The position numbers were made by a program, and so were the translations under genes. Positions 10,993-22,785 of a stretch of 64,000 nt of DNA are shown piece after piece. Source of the stretch: Sipunculus nudus (Eukaryota > Annelida > Sipuncula > Golfingiida > Sipunculidae); contig CM049319.1 of assembly GCA_026874595.1 (NCBI GenBank), positions 67,547,917 through 67,611,916 on the forward strand, written 5' to 3'. The notes beneath the pieces were generated by a model, which made no database searches, was not told the DNA's origin, and worked only from the letters and a program-made list of their open reading frames with translations. Position 1 is the stretch's first letter; each line of letters starts with the position of its first letter.

Positions 10993-11002
10993 GGGAATTC
11001 CA
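10993..11002. promoter_or_regulatory. Rel/NF-kB (Dorsal-type) site, copy A
   Basis: GGGAATTCCA fits the Dorsal/Rel consensus GGGWWWWCCM and is unchanged at the matching place in copy B (44717-44726). It lies about 150 bases upstream of the TATA-like box. One short motif can match by chance; conservation between the two copies is the only extra support. Confidence 0.3.
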
Positions 11003-11099
11003 ATGTTAATTTTCTGATTCAAAGCGGAAATACAGCTCCCGTTACAATCAAGCGGTCTTGTTACATTAGTCATGTGTAATACTTATGGGTGAGTGTGTG

Positions 11100-11164
11100 T
11101 TTTTCTTTCCATCTGTAGCCACATTAATGATATAATGCTCTTTCACTCTTTCTTTCTCTTAAAC

Positions 11165-11212
<48 letters not shown>

Positions 11213-12100
11213 TTGTATGTATTATTATTACGTCCATCTCATGTCTCATGGGCACTCGATCCTTGCATACCAAAATGCATATGGTGCATGAAAATTTTTA
11301 AATATCTCAGGGCAAATCCTTTTCATCCTCTGAGTAATATCGCCTCGTAAATTGAAGATATCTTGATATGTATTAACAGGATGAGTCGATGATGTAATGT
11401 AAAGGTAGTTAAAGGTTATCATCTGGCTTATTTAATGAGTGCGCGGATACAAGTAGTTTCACAATAAAGTGAGAATAGTCGTGATTTATCAAATATATTT
11501 ATTATTAAGTGCAAGTGAAGGCAATAAGAGTTGATATAGTTAGTACTATATTAATATTTGGGACAAGATTGGGGGGTTTCAGGTTTCTTGGCTCCTCATG
11601 AGTCCCTTAAGAATCAAATATGTTTTTTTTTCTTTTATTTTTTTCTTTTTTTTCCTTGAGTCTATTCGTGTTTGCTCTAGTTCTTAATTACGGCGGATTT
11701 CCCAACATTTATTTTATATGAAGGTCAGATCTTTATGGTTCGATCATGCATTCATTTTTACTTATCTTTGAGTTTTATCTTGTTCATTTTCACCTTTAGT
11801 CATTAAATCTGGCTCATCGATACCAATGTGCAGGTTAGATTTGTGTGACCATTTACAACTGAATCACGGAGTAGAATATCTTAATTTGGTCAACGATACC
11901 TGCATGACCGCACAATATCCCGCACCTCTGCTGAGCTGATGCACAAAAATTTAGAAGGGAACCGGTGAACACTATTTGTACATACTGGTAATACCAGACG
12001 TAGAGGAGAAAGAGACACACATACGGATAGGAACGTAATGGACCGGGATTAGTATAGTATGCTATGTCAGATATTATGATCCAGCTTGATTGTCGTGACA
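11100..12100. other. Non-coding with (TA)n microsatellite
   Basis: There is a long TA run at about 11169-11209, T-rich DNA near 11620-11660, and no exon that I can support. The block at 11840-12060 reappears at 45090-45960 in copy B, where it is interrupted by extra DNA (about 45240-45850). Confidence 0.5.
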
Positions 12101-12149
12101 AAATGGATTTTATTGCCTTACTTTGTCAGTTTGGGATGCTGATTCCAAA

Positions 12150-12830
12150 AATATCAGATGCCATTTTTATCAGCCGCGTCTTCAGCCGCCATTATAAAAT
12201 TTTATAAATGGCCGCATTTTTCTTATATTTAGCCTTTTATCTAAACTTCTGAGCATTGTATAGTGTCATAAATGGTAGAAACATCCATGTTTGCGATAAA
12301 AGGGATTCCAGTAAGCCATCGCCTTAATTGATTCATTTTGGGTTAGGCCGCCATATTGAATTTCAAAATGGCCACCATTGCTTATATCTGTTCTTGCGTG
12401 CACCGTAGAAGAATACAAATGGTAGCAACATGAATGTTTTTATATCAAGAAATTAATCAAAGCAATTGCCGTAATTGTTACGAATATGACTTGGTTTGTT
12501 TTTTATTGAATTTAAAAATGGCAGCCATTTTTAATCCGCATTTGCTTATATCAGGACCTTTGAGTATGGGATACGATTTAAGTTTTTGACAACATACATT
12601 CTACAAATTGGGTTAGGTCTAAATACTGAATTTCAAAATGGCCGCCATTTCAACATACTTTATCGTATATCTATGATCTATGTAGAATAATAAATACATT
12701 GGGAATAACCATGTTTGTGATACCATATTTGGGATATCATTGAACCCTATGCCGGGTATGTGTTTAATTTTGGTGAGGCATCATGATGAGTTTAAGAATG
12801 ACCGCCATATTTAATGTTCTTTGCTGGTAT
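12150..12830 (+). repeat. Diverged ~150-bp tandem repeats with ATGGC(C)GCCAT cores, copy A
   Basis: About four to five diverged units. Each holds a block like GCCGCCATATTGAATTTCAA followed by AATGGCCGCCATTTT, then TTGCTTATATCTG, then GAATACAAATGGTAGCAACAT. The cores are near-palindromes and resemble YY1-type AAATGGCGGC sites. The same family occurs at 46040-46540 (same strand) and at 50500-51070 (reversed). Confidence 0.65.
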
Positions 12831-13529
12831 CTCTGCACTTCGTCCTAAAGAAGCATATCAGAATTGTGGTATAGATGTCTACGAAGGATGCCATGTGCAT
12901 GATAAAGTTCAATATAATGTATGCATACATTTCTTTCCTGTTTTCGTCCCTCTAAAAATAAATTATGAAAATGAATTTTGATAATATCAATAAAAGTGAA
13001 TCACCGGAACACGCGTTATGCATGGCAAATTATTTCTTATAGAAGACAAATAACTAATACATTCACCATGCATCCAAACTGAAACAGTTCATCAACTGCC
13101 TATGGTGCAGGTAGTCAAAGACATTTTGGAGAGAAATTTTTCCATCTTATGTTACCTCCCATCCATTGTCAATAAAATGAGGAATTTGTCGGTCCTGGCC
13201 CCTCATCCCAGTTGCCAGTTAGCGATATGGGACATGCTTTCTGAATGTGTGGGTTTGATGCACCAACGCTTCAAAGAACTTAATTTGTCATACGTCAATT
13301 CGTTGCACATTTTATTCCTATTTCGCAAAAGTTCCTATCTGATAATGAAAAGAGGTTTGCCTTTAATTAATTTTTTAAAACAAGTTTTAAATAAAAATAA
13401 AAGACATCTATAGCTGGTTAAAAAATCTATACCTGTGACATCTCTTTTAGTATTTAAGGCAAAAGGCATGTAGAATAAAATCATGGCCTGTCTCCTAATG
13501 TATGTTTTTACAGTAAAAACCCATCTGTT

Positions 13530-14640
13530 TATTCAAACAATGAGTTTCCATACACTAAACCTACGCCGCATACCCATGAAGTATAGAATTTTCTCAAAAT
13601 ATTCTGCCAATTTAACATTTGCATTATCTTGAAACAGTAGGATTTTCGATCGGGCCTTTTTGATGTTACGCGAGTCGTTAATGCCAAACTTAACTTGGTC
13701 GATACGAACAGTCCTTTTACCATGTGTGTGAACTTTAAAAATTCTCAGTATTTCTTTAAAAAAAAACTTGTCCTTCGCCATACGAAGGTATGGTGTTAAA
13801 GACGTTCATACAATGGGGGTCACAAAAGCAAAGCAGTAGTCCTAATCATTTGACATTTCTTGATAGCTTAAACAACTGCTGTGGCATCAGTAATGCACAG
13901 ATTATCGTTTCTCTTCTATGCATGATGCATTTGAATCTGATTTACCTTAAGACTCAATCCTGTGCTCTTAAGTAACTTGGACAAAGGCATTCTTGTCACT
14001 TAAACAAGACGACCATTGCAGGAGTAGAGGTACCTTTTGACTCACTCAGAGTCTGCAACACACGAGGGCATGACAGCTGAACTACAAGCAATCTTACCAA
14101 TAGTTATCGATCTTCTCTTAACCAACTTTACAATGCGTTTTCTTCTTGCACCAGAGAAGGTCCTTAGCTTAGCCTTCTCCGTAGGATCCTTAACAGATTT
14201 ATCTGCTGTAGATACTGCTAATCTATTTCCCCTATCACTGCCTGCTTGTTCAAGTGAAGCAAATCAAGTGAACTCTCCTCCTGCTCCACATAACTGAGGC
14301 GACATGGCAGTGCATGGCATTCTAGAAAAATTTTTTCCACGACTTTTTGTAGTAACGATGCTGAAAGAGGAGATCATAACAAGCCATTATTTTGCTCAAT
14401 TTGTTTTCTATACAATGAAGGTACCATTTTCTAGTGCTATTTATATAATTTGGAGAACTGTCGCTCGCTGGGGAATAATGACCAGCTTCAATGCTGTTGG
14501 ATTCAAGAGAGCTGTTTTCTATATGTTTGGGATTACCTGACGTGAAGCAATCAAACCTAAAGCTAACAAACTCTCAATAGGTTGCCTTTTCCTGTTCAAG
14601 ACTGCAGCTTTTATGCACTTTCGTGCAAGTCAGGACCAAC
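13530..14640 (-). pseudogene. Decayed minus-strand coding remnants, family not identified
   Basis: Several minus-strand stretches read like protein between stops: EFVSFRFDCF through STRKWYLHCI (about 14600-14350), DRGNRLAVSTADKSVKDP then ARRKRIVKLVKRRSITIGKI (about 14250-14050), and ARSKILLFQDNANVKLAEYF (about 13660-13590). The last resembles the FQDNA motif of Tc1/mariner-type DDE transposases, but that alone is weak. All lie in both duplicated copies and are broken in both (copy B 47330-49640). A decayed transposable element is the likeliest reading. Confidence 0.35.
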
Positions 14641-14899
14641 AGTCATTACTGTTTTGTAAATAGGACCTGGAAAAATGCTCATGTGACTTTTGCAAGACAT
14701 AACAATGAAGAGCGATTAGCCAGTTGAATTTTAAGGTCTCCTTAACAATTTAACATGGTCATAATTGCACTTTTTATCTGTTGAACTGCATTAGTATGAA
14801 TTAGTTGATCTGGCGACATTCCACCTATACCTCAATAATACATAAGCAGAAACGTGCACTCCGCAATAAACGAAACACGGGGTAGGCTACGTGACAAGT

Positions 14900-16190
14900 G
14901 TCTTTGAAAAATTAACTGTCCAGAGCGCAGTTCCATGTAACACGCGAACAAGACCTTTCAATGATTTACAGAATGTCTCCTTTCAGGAAACGGATGGTGG
15001 GAATTATTGACATTCATTTTCATATCAGTTTATATTATTTGCATGTAAAATGAAAAAATCAGTGACAAAATGCTTGTACATTACATTCAATCACAGGTTA
15101 AATTCACTTGGCAAATGTTAGACATGCTGTAAACTAGATCAAATTCAACATGATTCATCATCCAACAACTTGGATTTTTGCATCATTTATAGACCAAGAT
15201 GCTTCTCTATGGGACTCCCAGGCAGAGATACCAGCAAAGATATATTTCGGTCTTTTATAAAACCAGTTTGGCTGATTTAATTATTTGTAATCTAATGGCT
15301 AGTGTCTAAGCGAGTATCTTATCATCTGTACAGTATTAGGTCTATAATTATCTAGATTGTCACCTCCTAAATTATTCCTTTATGCAATATTACTATTACT
15401 CCTTTCTTTTGTGAGGTTGAGAGTGTTTCGGTGTGGAAAGTATAATTCGAATAATCAATAAATAATTCAGATAAATCGGCCCAGAAGAATTTGAAAAAAG
15501 TCTGTTGCAAGACCGTCCAATCTTAGGCAGGAACCGGTTTCATTTCTTTAACAGCTTTTTTTGGCTCCCTCATTAGTTATCTATCCTTCACACATCATTT
15601 TATCCTCTTAACTCAACTGTGGTGGTTCTATATCTTGTATAAACGCTTGAAGCAACTTTACATCTGTATTTTTCTTTTTATATATGTTCATTTAATGGTT
15701 TTGTTGACTTTTTAAAAATTATTTTGTGTTCTGACAATTTTTCCGTCTTTTAATCTAATTTTCGGGGGTTTTTTTTACATTTTTATATACCTCTACCTTT
15801 TTCTAAGCCCAGAATGTATTTGTGTTATGTTCCTCTTCTTCCATTCATCTTAATCTCGAGCGCGTAAAGGCTCATCTTGCTTTATTTAATACTATTAAAT
15901 CGAATTGTTTACGTGCATGTGCTTATTTTTCTTCTATTATCTGCTCGCCCAGATTATTCACTAAGCTCGTTTCAAGCTCCTTTCGTCTTGAATTGATTAT
16001 ATTTTTAGTTTTAGTTTTAGCTTTCGGTTTTTATAGCCTTCACTGAAAGTTTTAAATTCTACTTTACACATTTAACATCTAATCTGTGGGTTTTTATGCT
16101 GAGAGTATGTTGAAACTGTCTTCCCAATATTCAGCTCAATTTCTTATTCGGGGTCTTCTCCATAACCTGTGTTAAATCACCTGCTCTCAA
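14900..16190. other. No gene seen; right edge of copy A
   Basis: Homology to copy B ends at about 15243. The remainder is T-rich unique-looking DNA. An open stretch at 15822-16046 codes only for low-complexity hydrophobic text and is not supported as a gene. Confidence 0.5.
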
Positions 16191-16560
16191 TCTTGTGTCA
16201 CTTTGTCAGTATGTCTGTCTGTTTGTCAGCTGTCTTCGATTTGCTTTGCTTCCTGTTTCTGGCGGCTAACATTTGACATTCTACAGGCCACAGTTTTGCA
16301 GGCATAATTTTCAGACTGGTACAGCTTATGTCTTACAATTATATCTTAAAAGTGATTTTCGTTTCCGAGATATGGCCGCTAGGGAGCGCTGCACACCTCT
16401 AAAACATATAATTTTTTTGCCATATCTCCAAAACTATAAAAATTCATTACATAAACTGTACCTTATTTTATTTCCCTGAAAGTAGAGAAGTTGGAATGTC
16501 CGTATATATTATTCATTTATCCTGTCAACGGCCCTCGTCAAAAATCCATCTGATCAATAC
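16190..16560 (+). repeat. Isolated unit of the 22-36 kb repeat family
   Basis: It contains in order GTCACTTTGTCAGTATGTCTG, an ACATTCTACAGGCCACAGTTTTGCAGG-like block, a CTCF-like GGCCGCTAGGGAGCGCTGCA at about 16374-16393, and CCATATCTCCAAAACTATAAA. This is the same order as units in the large array, standing alone about 6 kb upstream of it. Confidence 0.7.
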
Positions 16561-16729
16561 TCAGGTCATTAATCAATAATCAACCGGAACTTCTGTTTTA
16601 TTTGTCGTTTTTCAGCGACGTTGTTAAGCGGTGAACTGGCCTTTCGTTTGTCGTAGCTCGCCTCGGCATTCGCAGAGGTGTGGTTTGCGGTTTCCTTTCT
16701 GAGGTATTTACTAATGTCAGGTGCAAAGT

Positions 16730-17620
16730 TCAATCTCTCTTGATGGGCTGTGGTGCGCCGGTAACCGGTCTTAATTCTTCTTTGGTTTCCAGGTGGTGGG
16801 GCGAGTTGCCAGTCATCTTTGTTGAACTGGAGTTGCTGTTCTGGGGTAGGATTATCTCCTTCTCCTGACTCGTTACTAAGTTAGCATTCTGGATCGCCGG
16901 ACTTGTGGCCGTCAACTACACACACTCAGCAGCGTATGGGATTTGAACACTGTGCTTTTGTGTGTCCAAGTTGTAAACAGTTTTTGCATTTTGTATTGTC
17001 GGTCTGATGTTTGTATTTTGTTCTATATGAAAGACCTCTGCAGTAAACACCCCCATTGAAACATATTTAGGGAGAGGTTTTGACTGAACTTTAATGTAGG
17101 CGAACCGTCTCCCTGTTTTCCAGCGTGTTAGCTTTCTCTTCTCATTTCTGTCTCACTCGTATTTTAAATCTGTTATAAACTGACAACCGATGTTTTCATT
17201 GGCACTCATAATTTTACAATTGGCGTATGACAAAGGTACATTATTTATAATGATTTTGGTTTTTGGAATCTTCTTGATTCTGTGTACTGAAAGGGTTGTT
17301 GGCGTATAGCATAAGGGTAATATCTTTCACCTGCAAACCCCTCCAGTAGGATGCGAATTCTGGCTTCATCAGACTTTGGGTACAGTTTCCATAATCCACT
17401 GATTCGCTGTGCACCGCCTATGAAATTGTACCCACTTACTTGTTCAGCGGCAATATAGAGTTCTCGTGTGGTCAAAGGGTTATCTCTATTGACTGGTATA
17501 TCCCGGGTCTTGATTAATCATGTTGCATTCCCTCCCAGGAAGCTCCGTGCCCTGTCTATGCCCATGCAAAGTATCAACTGCGTCAATTTAGGTAGCCATT
17601 TTGTTGTTTGAAGTCCTGTG
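16730..17620 (-). pseudogene. Decayed LINE-type ORF1 / gag-like protein with CCHC knuckles
   Basis: From about 17612 down, the minus strand reads KLTQLILCMGIDRARSFLGG, a TGA, then LTTRELYIAAEQVSGYNFIG, GAQRISGLWKLYPKSDEARI and LLEGFAG. Near 16990-16870, in another frame, lie CKNCLQLGHTKAQC, a perfect C-x2-C-x4-H-x4-C zinc knuckle, and a second degenerate knuckle ending VDGHKSGDPEC. A polar tail follows down to a stop at 16730. Indels and stops show decay. The layout resembles ORF1 of molluscan LINEs, or a gag-like nucleic-acid binding protein. No RT follows downstream. Confidence 0.55.
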
Positions 17621-19728
17621 TCTAACAATAGGAGTTTTTTTTTTTGCTTGTACAAAAGCCACTTTTCTGTTCCTGACAATAGATAGTCCTGTTCTGGGTA
17701 TCTGTAACGATTTTCGAATGTCTATTTTGGAATATTTGTCCATATAGTATCAAAACTGCAGAGGCTCCAAAAAGCACACCAGTCGTCACTGACCGAGACC
17801 GGAAGACTACATTTGGGTGTTAACCCGGCAAATGATCCGGATTCATGAACTTCAGTAAGGCATACAGTCAGGCCCGTGTATTGTCATGTCGGTGGTGCAT
17901 GCATAAATTATGATAATAATCGGGATTGGATATTATGCTGGCTTCAACATCGATGTCCTTTTGAGTCATAAAAGAAGATTTATGTCTCAAATGATATTAA
18001 ATAAATCGTAAGCAACGTTTGCAGCTCCTGCTTCATATCATCTCGGCGGAACGTCACCAAGGTGAAAACCACGGCCTTGCAAAGGCCAGGAGTTTATTAT
18101 GTATGAGATGTAATCGCAAACATCGCCCGTGTTAACGTACGAGGAAACGCAATGATCTTGATTACAGTGGTAACTTAACACGTTAATTAGCTAAGTGACG
18201 GGGAGTGACCCGCATGCATCACTACACTTGCCTGCGCACACAGGTGGGAGATGTGATCGTTTGATACGCCTGATCGATGTCAGGCTCTTGGCCTCGTTGA
18301 TCGCCGTGTGGCATTTGATATGATATTAACTGCCAACTGGTATCACTGCTAAGGGTGCCAAGCATGAAAATAAATGGGATTATGACAATATTCCTAATAT
18401 TAGAAGGTCAGATTTACTATTGATTATATAGGAAATGTTATGGGATTTCAGATTTATGTGACAATAAACGGGATTTTCTATCAACCGATATGACACAAAG
18501 TGGGCTCGACTGTATTTACAAATGCAAAGTCACTTATGCACGAATGAACCTGGGAATATGGGCCAATTAAGTGTATACAAACACGGTTGTGGGAGCATCG
18601 GGAAGGTTTGCATTCCTTACTAGAGTTCTAGTTTTCTTCGTACTTTATCGGGATTTGTTTGCCGTCTAATCTATAGGGACGCTAGAACTTCATCAGTTTT
18701 GACGGTCAAATGTTTAAGAAGAACGCCTTGATCGATGACGTTTTCAGTGAAGGGAAACCGCAAAACATAAAACATCCAGGTGGCAGAGTTAAAAGGTTAT
18801 GGCACTCAACTAACTTGTACGGATCCTTCTCGATCCATCCTAATATCAGAATCCGTAACAAAATATAACCGCCCCCCCCCCCTATGGAAATTTATTGAGT
18901 AGTTTTTGTATAAATCTACGAACAGGCAACCACACACATGAAGACTCGAGTGAAGGATAACCTCCAGGTGAAGAAGAACTGACATTCCCAAAGCCAACTA
19001 CATAAAATGAAAGCGGATAATCTAGACTTGTGGAAGACCAGAATCACACAAGAATGTCAACAATGTCATTTGTTGATGATAAACGTGACTTTGCCTGAGG
19101 CTGGATATCATATTGGGGTAAATGGGAGTGCAATAATTGATGTGTAGTTATCACAGGCTTTTGACACGAAATGTAAGGGGGGAAACGATCATGGAAATAT
19201 CAGCAGCGCCTTTTTCCTTAAGTTCATGTGATAAACAAAAGTCTTCTCAGAAACGTTATATTCCTGGCCTTCAAGGGAATCAACGTACAGAGTTTCCACC
19301 CGCAAAGTATGATTCATAAACATATGAAATTAGATACACAACAGTCGATTATCACTTTAATGAATCACTAATTCAAAGAAAAACGGAAAAATAGGAACGA
19401 ACGATCAGACTAAAACAATTAATGCTGTTTCATACAGGCCAGGGAACTTAGAATCTTTGTTGGCACTTGAGGGATTATCTTTATCTGTGTTTTTATACAG
19501 TAATAGTTTGGTTTGTTTGATTTGGAGATTGAAGCTGCCAATTTATCATATTGATTAGGTATTAAAATTACAGGATACCAGTCTACATGATGAAATGGTG
19601 TAGCACAACCATAACTGAAGTATTAATAAATTTCAAATTATTATTTACAAAAAGAACTGAATCATGCACCTTTTTATAAGAGTATTAAAATAGTCATATT
19701 TCATGTTTCATAGATTTTCTCTTCATAT
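17620..19728. other. No gene seen
   Basis: Mixed unique-looking DNA with a poly-C run at about 18872-18881. No repeat family shared with the rest of the window and no open frame with convincing splice sites was found. Confidence 0.4.
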
Positions 19729-19759
19729 TTGTTGACACTGTTTCTTTACAATTTTTCAG

Positions 19760-19929
19760 GAGACATCAACACCAAAGTTCCGCACATATACCGGGGAATA
19801 TCGCCCAATGGAAGTGAACAAATTATTAAAGAAAACACAGAGACTGAAACTGTAAGAAATGAAACGGATGAAATTTTATGTGGTGCCAATCTCGACTCTT
19901 TGTTCAGGAAGGGTTCCGGAATTGATTAA
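19760..19929 (+). CDS. Possible terminal exon, plus strand
   Basis: A strong acceptor (pyrimidine-rich TGTTTCTTTACAATTTTTCAG) opens a phase-1 frame reading GDINTKVPHIYRGISPNGSE, then a Glu/Thr/Asn-rich stretch and GANLDSLFRKGSGID, to TAA at 19929. The text is polar and not low-complexity, with an N-E-T sequon. No upstream exon or homologue is recognised. It could equally be a pseudogene fragment. Confidence 0.3.
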
Positions 19930-20179
19930 GGTGACTCGACACACAGAGAAGGTAGTGAAGGTGTATCCTACACCTTATCACAAAAATCAGACCAGTCAGT
20001 GCAGGCATGAGTAGCCTAGCGAACGACGTATTACTAGACCGCCCTCGGAATGGCATTAATCGAACGGCTTTTTGTCAAGAATAAATGATTCATTGAACAA
20101 CTCAAGGTCAGTGCCAGTGATGGAATAGGTAGGGAGTAGTAATTCTTTTAATAAAAACAGAACTTCGCATGATATGTAA

Positions 20180-21560
20180 GCCATGGTTCAGGGTACACAC
20201 ATAAAAGGAAATAATGATTATGAGTCCACTGGCCCAATTCGGCAGAATGAATATGAAATCCATACGACCAGAGTAACAGGATCTACCAAGACAGTAAATG
20301 TCAGCAATCCATTTAAGCATCCCGAGGCTGGATGCCTGCGTAATACTACTAATGCTGGCGGAGTCAATGAAACAAGGATGATTAAACAAATAATACACAA
20401 ACAAATGAAGTGTCAACAAAATCGGAGTATGTGTCCTCTTTGTTTACAAGAAAACATCGGTCATTTGTTGTAGTTTCAACTGCTACCACTTATCAATCAA
20501 CCCCTTTGACCAGCTATTTTCTTTCGCTGAAGAAAGGATCAAAGCCTTCGACCAGAATAACCATCCAGATCATGCTAACAACGCCTGAGTATCGAAGCGC
20601 CTGGAAGCAATCACTGTGATACAGCAAGAAAGAAGTGTTTTCTCCGCAACCTCACTGGCAGAATATTGCAACAATATTATAAAACAGCTTTTATTACCGG
20701 AGGACGGTGTCCTCTGCCATTGACCCCCAACTAATCCCGCGGAAAAGACTACAGAGTCAAAACGTAGTAAATTCTCCGTCAGAATATCATTAAACGTAGA
20801 GCCGACCGTTTCTGCCATAAAAAAACAAGGTTCAACCCAGTAACTCCTGCCGCCACGAGAAGTCACCGGCCCAGAATGTAGCCATGAGAAAAATTGAAAC
20901 AACACTCAGCAACCGGGGATAGGTGATGACAAAACAACCTTCTATGTCAGGAAGACAACAAACTCATTGAATATATCATCTGTTGTCACAAGGGGACGCC
21001 GCCCCTCTTATGTTATGTCAACAGTTCCTATGCGCAGATTTGTTTTATCTGGAACGTATGAAAGAAGGCGTACATCGCCGGATGTTACACCGACTTGTAC
21101 CGCGGTATATATCTAAGACCAAAGCTGTAACAAATGGACGCCGGTCAAACATTGTACGTCCAACTGTTCCGACGCTGCGATCAACACCAAGCACAAGAAG
21201 TTCTCCTGGAAAAAGGGCATTGTATGTTACCCCGGCAATTACAAGAGGTCGTCTTCTTGCGGTAGTATCTCCCAGTCTCTCGATCAGAAGACGAACTCAT
21301 CTGAAAGGAATCCTCCCGACACCAGAACAACATCAACTGCAGGAAGAACGCTTGGCTATTTTTGTAACACTCCTATTGTCACAAGAGGCCACCGACCACG
21401 AGATATGCGTCCAACGACTGTCAAGCCCAGGGGGACACATCTTGATAGACGTGAACATGAAGGTGTCATGACTACCCCTTCTGTTAGACTTTACAATACT
21501 GAAGTCGCCACGAGAGGGCGCCGTCAATAGATTGTACTTCCAACTGTTGTCTTTTTCAGA
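20180..21560 (+). pseudogene. Decayed Thr/Ser/Arg-rich coding repeats
   Basis: Open stretches in shifting frames recur with a theme of (V/A)TRGRRP or TNGRRS followed by V-x-PTVP. The DNA core ACAAGRGGNCGCCG / CCAACTGTTCC is seen near 20987, 21132, 21241, 21383 and 21508, spaced about 110-145 bases. Upstream text is Thr/Ser-rich (TTYQSTPLTSYF). Frameshifts and stops show loss of function. No family recognised. Confidence 0.3.
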
Positions 21561-21719
21561 AGAAAACAGTTCGGATGAAATCGCTATCCATGAGTCTTAT
21601 TTTCAACGGGTTCTTTACCTAGACGCAGGCAACAACACAGACGGTAATTCCAATATAAAACACTCATCTTTTGCTAAACTTTTTATAAAACACTACCGAA
21701 AAGGGATCCGGGAATAAAG

Positions 21720-22250
21720 TCAGCTATGAATTGCTAACACAAGCTTGAAAAAAAAAGGAAAGAAAACATGGCAAACTGTAAAACTTCCAAGCTTCAGTGG
21801 GCATACGAGATCCAAGTAACGCGAAAAGGAGGCTGGAAAAAAGTTTTAAGAACACCTCCAGATCCTCGTTGGTTTTTATAACCTGTTGATCGAATGCAAA
21901 GGGGGCGCTGGTTTCACATATATCGGCACTAATATCTCAACCCACAAATGTGATATCTGAAAGTTCTTGTTAAACAATATTTTAAATGACTCGGTACTGC
22001 TGACGTCTCTTATTTCCCAATTTCTTCATGCTCGGGTGGTCTGGTAGAAAGGACCTGTTGAATAGGGCTCGTGCTTAGTCTTTTACTGATTATGGATCTT
22101 CTCCTTAATCCTCTGCTGTTTAATCAAGTCCTTCTAAATTTTCTACCAGTTATCATTTGTTCTTTTGTCTGCTTTTGGTTGATGAACGATTTTTCTGCGC
22201 AAAAGTAGCTGTAGTACTTTAAAACGTGCAAGTATGTAATCTTTAGCAAA
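21720..22250. other. No gene seen
   Basis: Short intergenic stretch before the repeat array. It holds one AAGGGGGCGCTGG (21899-21911) resembling the core of the array's CTCF-like motif. Confidence 0.4.
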
Positions 22251-22272
22251 CATTTAAGCTACACAGTTTGTT

Positions 22273-22414
22273 GCTTGCCGGAAATCTTCGATTTCGGCAA
22301 GCATGTTGGTCAGTTGCGTATATCTGTTTGTTGCTTGCCGGAATAAAAGATTCGGCAAGCATGTTGATCAGTTCGTATGTTTGTTATAGTCGCCAGCCTA
22401 GGTCTGGCGACTAT
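22273..22414. repeat. Three adjacent hairpins at the array's left edge
   Basis: GCTTGCCGGAAATC/GATTTCGGCAAGC at 22273-22302, a related GCTTGCCGGAAT/ATTCGGCAAGC form at 22333-22360, and a perfect 11-bp inverted repeat ATAGTCGCCAG/CTGGCGACTAT at 22386-22414 with loop CCTAGGT. The first type recurs at 25780-25811 and 27320-27349. Confidence 0.7.
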
Positions 22415-22785
22415 AGGCTAATCGTTGTGTCTGTTTGTTAGTTGTGTTTGTTTGTGGGTCTGTTTGTCCGCACTCTACAGGTCGCAGTTTTGCAGCAATT
22501 GATCTGAAACTTACAGGAAAAGTGTAAAATCGGTAACTGTCCAAGCCATTCCTTTTTTTTGCCATGATCGGTACAAGGTCAAGGTCACGGTTCTTGGCAA
22601 ACGCTGGCGACTATGTCATGATAACATCTTGCACTTGTTTGTTGCTTGCCGGAAATCTTCGACTGGTTCTTGCATCTCAAATATAGCATTCTACGGGCTA
22701 CGGTTTTGCAGGAATTCTTTTGAAACTGGTACGTCTTATGTGTTACACTAATATCTCGAAAGTTATTGTTTTTTTCGAATATGAT

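Larger units (their letters stand above)
4250..15243 (+). repeat. Segmental duplication, copy A
   Basis: This 11-kb block has the same content in the same order and orientation as 36885-50363. Anchor pairs: 4260-4310 with 36900-36960; 5420-5600 with 37966-38163; 6450-6830 with 38850-39200; 9022-9195 with 40995-41165; 10660-11060 with 44388-44790; 12000-12400 with 45930-46330; 13100-13400 with 46750-47200; 15180-15243 with 50299-50363. Exon-like pieces are almost identical, while other parts differ clearly and carry indels. The left edge coincides with the end of the retrotransposon. Confidence 0.85.

Noticed and set aside
11093-11350. Frame with a YIYIYI run
   Set aside because: Product of the (TA)n microsatellite.
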